Shown piece by piece: positions 61,481 through 64,000 of a DNA stretch of 64,000 nucleotides. The first letter of the stretch is position 1, and each line of letters opens with the position of its first letter. A program made the position numbers and the translations under genes. The DNA lies in NCBI RefSeq assembly GCF_021532625.1, contig NZ_JAKGAR010000002.1, positions 372,001 to 436,000 on the forward strand. Reading direction: 5' to 3'. The stretch is from Octadecabacter algicola. GTDB taxonomy: Bacteria; Pseudomonadota; Alphaproteobacteria; Rhodobacterales; Rhodobacteraceae. The notes below the pieces were generated by a model, which did no database searches, was not told the origin of the DNA, and worked only from the letters and a program-made list of their open reading frames with translations.

Positions 61481-62376
61481 GGAGGTGGTTCAAACGACTG
61501 ACCGTTTTCTTTGCGATGTTGATTGCGGTGTTGGGGGGCATGGTTGCATGTAATTCCTTGCCACAACCCGTTCAGGCGCCCAGTCCGAAAAACCTGCGGA
61601 TCGCGACCTATAACGTCCATTACATTTGGATGGCGCGTGAGACGGGGGATTGGTCCGTGGGCGATTGGGGACGGCGCAAAAACGCGCTGCAATTGTCTGT
61701 TCGTGCATTGGACGCAGATGTGATCGGTTTCCAAGAGATGGAAAGCTTCGGGCGCAACATGGCCCCCGCCAATCTGACATTGGATTATCTGCGCATGAAC
61801 AACCCCGACTACGCCGCCGCTGCCGTGGGCGACCCTGCAGCGTTTCCATCGACCCAACCTATTTTCTATCGCACAGATAGGCTGCACCTGCGAGATCAGG
61901 GGTGGTTCTTTTTCAGCGATACGCCGGATGTGATTTATTCGCGTACCTTTAACGGATCATGGCCCGCGTTTACGTCATGGGCCGAATTTGAAGATACGTC
62001 GGGAACAGTTTTTCGGGTCTATAATCTGCATACAGAGTATCGCAGTGCATCCAACCGCCAGCTTTCAGCAAAACTGGTCGCTGACCGCATTGCAGCCCCC
62101 GCCGCCCAAATGCCTGTGTTTGTGATTGGTGATTTCAATGCGGTCAGCGGATCAACGACGCTTGGAATTCTGGAAGACGCAGGCGTTACGTTTTGGCCCG
62201 CACAGGGATCTACCTACCACTTCAATCGCGGGCTGAACCTGTTTCCTGCCATTGATCATATTGGCGGGACCGAGGGTATCGACCCTATCGGAGAGACGTT
62301 TTCAGTGCGTGGCAAATTTGATGGCGAATGGCCGACAGATCACTATCCGATCGTAGGCGATTTCAGGCTTCGCTAG
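61477..62376 (+). CDS. Endonuclease/exonuclease/phosphatase-family lipoprotein
   Basis: A 299-residue protein: N-terminal helix and lipobox (FFAMLIAVLGGMVAC, Cys near residue 25), then the DNase-I-like fold with catalytic blocks LRIATYNVHYIW, DVIGFQEME, IGDFNAVSGS, and the terminal TDHYPIVGDF His. Cell-surface or periplasmic location implies extracellular nuclease or phosphodiesterase activity. Coupled to glycerate kinase by a four-base overlap. It is convergent with cdsA, three bases apart. Confidence 0.84.
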   Translation: MRRWFKRLTVFFAMLIAVLGGMVACNSLPQPVQAPSPKNLRIATYNVHYIWMARETGDWSVGDWGRRKNALQLSVRALDADVIGFQEMESFGRNMAPANLTLDYLRMNNPDYAAAAVGDPAAFPSTQPIFYRTDRLHLRDQGWFFFSDTPDVIYSRTFNGSWPAFTSWAEFEDTSGTVFRVYNLHTEYRSASNRQLSAKLVADRIAAPAAQMPVFVIGDFNAVSGSTTLGILEDAGVTFWPAQGSTYHFNRGLNLFPAIDHIGGTEGIDPIGETFSVRGKFDGEWPTDHYPIVGDFRLR

Positions 62377-62378
62377 GG

Positions 62379-63317
62379 TTACATCCAGACCAGATATGTC
62401 ACGTGGTAAAAGATCGGCGCGGCGAAGATAACGGAATCAAGCTGATCAACAAACCCGCCTTGGCCGGGGATCAGATGTGACCAGTCTTTGATGCCGCGGT
62501 CGTTTTTGATCGCGGAGATGACCAGATTTCCAAACATCCCGACGGTGGACGCAAGTGCTGCCATTGCCATGGCCCCAAACACTCCGAATGGCGTGAGCCA
62601 CGCAAGCAACCCACCAATGATTGAGGCGGATACCACACCGCAGGCCATGCCTTCCCATGTTTTCGCAGAAATTCCGGGGATTATCTTGGTTTTGCCGATA
62701 CGGCGCCCAAAGAAGAAATCAAGCAAGTCGCCAAATTGAACCACCATGATCAGGAACGCGATGAGAAGGACGCTGCGATCTGCAGGGTAGCTGTCAAATT
62801 CGAGCGTCAAAAGTGCCGGCACGTGACTGACGCAAAAGACCGAGATCATCAAAGCCCATTGGGTTTCCGCGACGCGGATCAAGTAACGATCCGAATTGCC
62901 GCGAAGGGCGCTCACAATGGGGAGAAGAAGGAAGACGTAGACGGGAATGAAGACCGTGAACAAAGCCTGCCAACCAAACCCGATAAAGATGTATTGCAGC
63001 GGTAGGACGACAAAAAAGCCGAGCGCAAGAGACAGGTGATCTGCGCGGCGTTTGTTGGTCAGAGTCATGAATTCTCGCAACGCGGCAAACGACGCGAACG
63101 CCGTTAGGACCAAAAGGCCGACCTTTCCCGCAATCAGTGCCAGCGTGAACAAAGTTACGATGACCCACCAGCTGCGCACACGCGTTTTAAAGGTTTCGAC
63201 GACCGGATTGTCGTCATCCGCTCGCATGCCGAGAACTTCGCCGACGAGTGTGAGAACAATCAAAAGGCCGCAAACGCCGATGAACAGGCCAAGGATTTCT
63301 GAGTCAGTCGACGTCAT
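62379..63317 (-). CDS. cdsA: Phosphatidate cytidylyltransferase (CDP-diacylglycerol synthase)
   Basis: A 312-residue inner-membrane enzyme with about eight transmembrane helices. It makes CDP-diacylglycerol from phosphatidate and CTP, the branch point of phospholipid synthesis. The C-terminal signature is present: SAIKNDRGIKDWSHLIPGQG, then GFVDQLDS, in place of the usual SxxKRxxxxKDxxxxxPGHGGxxDRxDS. The preceding KTWEGMACG also fits. Its start overlaps the plsC stop by four bases, so acyltransferase and cytidylyltransferase are made together. Confidence 0.92.
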   Translation of the reverse strand: MTSTDSEILGLFIGVCGLLIVLTLVGEVLGMRADDDNPVVETFKTRVRSWWVIVTLFTLALIAGKVGLLVLTAFASFAALREFMTLTNKRRADHLSLALGFFVVLPLQYIFIGFGWQALFTVFIPVYVFLLLPIVSALRGNSDRYLIRVAETQWALMISVFCVSHVPALLTLEFDSYPADRSVLLIAFLIMVVQFGDLLDFFFGRRIGKTKIIPGISAKTWEGMACGVVSASIIGGLLAWLTPFGVFGAMAMAALASTVGMFGNLVISAIKNDRGIKDWSHLIPGQGGFVDQLDSVIFAAPIFYHVTYLVWM

Positions 63318-63979
63318 AGACGATCATCCTTTGGCGCAAGTGACACAAGGGCGTTTTCGGCGCGCCTCAGAAAGGCGTCTTTTTCCTCACCGTCATCGAC
63401 GTGAATTGGCTCACCAAATGTCACGGTGCAAATCAGGGGCAGGGGAATGACTTCGCCCTTAGGCATAATCTCGGTCACATTGGACACCCACGTCGGCACG
63501 AGGTCGACGTCAGGGCGCGCTTTGCCCATGTTAAATAGCCCCGCCTTGAAGGGCAGCAGCGGGTCCTCCGTCATGTTACGGTTGCCTTCGGGGAAAATGA
63601 TCAAAGAGGACCCGTCATCCAAAGCATCAAGAATGTTTTGCATCGGGTCGTGATCTGAGTCGCGCGCTTCGGGGCGGCGATCAACGAGGACGCAATTGAA
63701 AACTTCGGGGCCAACAAAAGCGCGCAGTTTATTCTTAAGCCAATAGTCGGCAGCGGCTACGGGGCGCACATCGCGACGCAGGTTTGGCGGCAAGCAGGAC
63801 CAGATCATGGGCATGTCGGCGTTGCTGACGTGGTTGGCGAAATAGACCCGTTGTCTGTTAACGGGTTCAATGCCCCGCCAATCGGCACGCACGGCAGTCA
63901 GGAACCTCACCAACAAGGAGATCGCCAAACCGACGATTTTGGCGGCGGCGCGCCGAGGGAGGGACAGAAGTGATTTCAT
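63314..63979 (-). CDS. plsC: 1-acyl-sn-glycerol-3-phosphate acyltransferase-family protein
   Basis: A 221-residue membrane-associated acyltransferase. Motif I is HVSNAD (HX4D, near residue 51), and motif III is FPEGNRNMTE (near 134), close to the FPEGTRS consensus. A hydrophobic N-terminal helix follows a basic start. It forms phosphatidate from lysophosphatidate, feeding cdsA, which it overlaps by four bases. The ATG at 63979 leaves 21 bases to the window edge, too short to judge what lies upstream. Confidence 0.86.
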   Translation of the reverse strand: MKSLLSLPRRAAAKIVGLAISLLVRFLTAVRADWRGIEPVNRQRVYFANHVSNADMPMIWSCLPPNLRRDVRPVAAADYWLKNKLRAFVGPEVFNCVLVDRRPEARDSDHDPMQNILDALDDGSSLIIFPEGNRNMTEDPLLPFKAGLFNMGKARPDVDLVPTWVSNVTEIMPKGEVIPLPLICTVTFGEPIHVDDGEEKDAFLRRAENALVSLAPKDDRL

Positions 63980-64000
63980 TAAACAGACATTGGCTGAGGA

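Noticed and set aside
1-64000. tRNA, rRNA or CRISPR array
   Set aside because: No clover-leaf-like segments, rRNA sequence or regularly spaced repeats were noticed; a covariance-model search would be needed to exclude small RNAs.

Overview
The window looks like the chromosome of a marine Roseobacter-group alphaproteobacterium (Rhodobacterales). The evidence is the family content: a class I lysyl-tRNA synthetase, an NDUFS4-like complex I subunit next to uvrB, a VPLPA-CTERM protein, paired plsC/cdsA genes, many ABC importers with Tat-type binding proteins, and a form I aerobic CO dehydrogenase (cox) cluster. I see no tRNA, rRNA, CRISPR array, intact insertion sequence or prophage. Species cannot be fixed from this sequence alone.

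Layout. 1-10.8 kb: housekeeping genes (nadD end, dacB, a TerB-like gene, class I lysS, uvrB, complex I subunit) interrupted by an orphan pectate-lyase-fold gene and a VPLPA-CTERM surface protein. 11.3-16.9 kb: a GntR(FCD)-controlled PotABCD-type importer with an Asp/Glu/hydantoin racemase-family gene. 17.1-29.3 kb: a PAS/AAA+ regulator divergent from a long one-strand array. The array holds a complete NrtA/CmpA-type ABC importer, a DUF1348 protein, cyanase, a second importer of the same type, then OsmC, an acyl-CoA-dehydrogenase-fold flavoprotein, rhodanese and a DsbA/HCCA-isomerase-fold protein. This is the best candidate for an undescribed pathway, probably handling cyanate-releasing or sulfur-bearing small N compounds. 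29.3-30.9 kb is AT-richer and nearly gene-poor.

30.9-43.0 kb: accessory genes. These are an ArsR repressor with a desaturase, a DUF481 barrel protein, a LysR gene bracketed by a 19-bp inverted repeat, a small lipoprotein, a CorA transporter, two serine hydrolases with a membrane protein and an SDR, a membrane-tethered AraC regulator and a second LysR gene. 43.0-46.3 kb: a divergent three-gene oxygenase operon (CmcJ/NvfI family, SDR, Fe/2OG oxygenase) followed by a decayed alcohol dehydrogenase. 46.5-49.6 kb: a polar amino-acid ABC system and a GST.

49.9-60.0 kb: a compact CO dehydrogenase locus. A MHYT-LytTR (CoxC-type) regulator is followed by three direct repeats with an exact 21-bp period, then coxM-coxS-coxL-coxD-coxE-coxF-mocA-small ORF-coxG-coxI. 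Most junctions overlap or are coupled. The enzyme carries the form I active-site cysteine, so CO oxidation as an energy supplement is the likely role. 60.2-64.0 kb: glycerate kinase, a lipoprotein phosphoesterase, cdsA and plsC.
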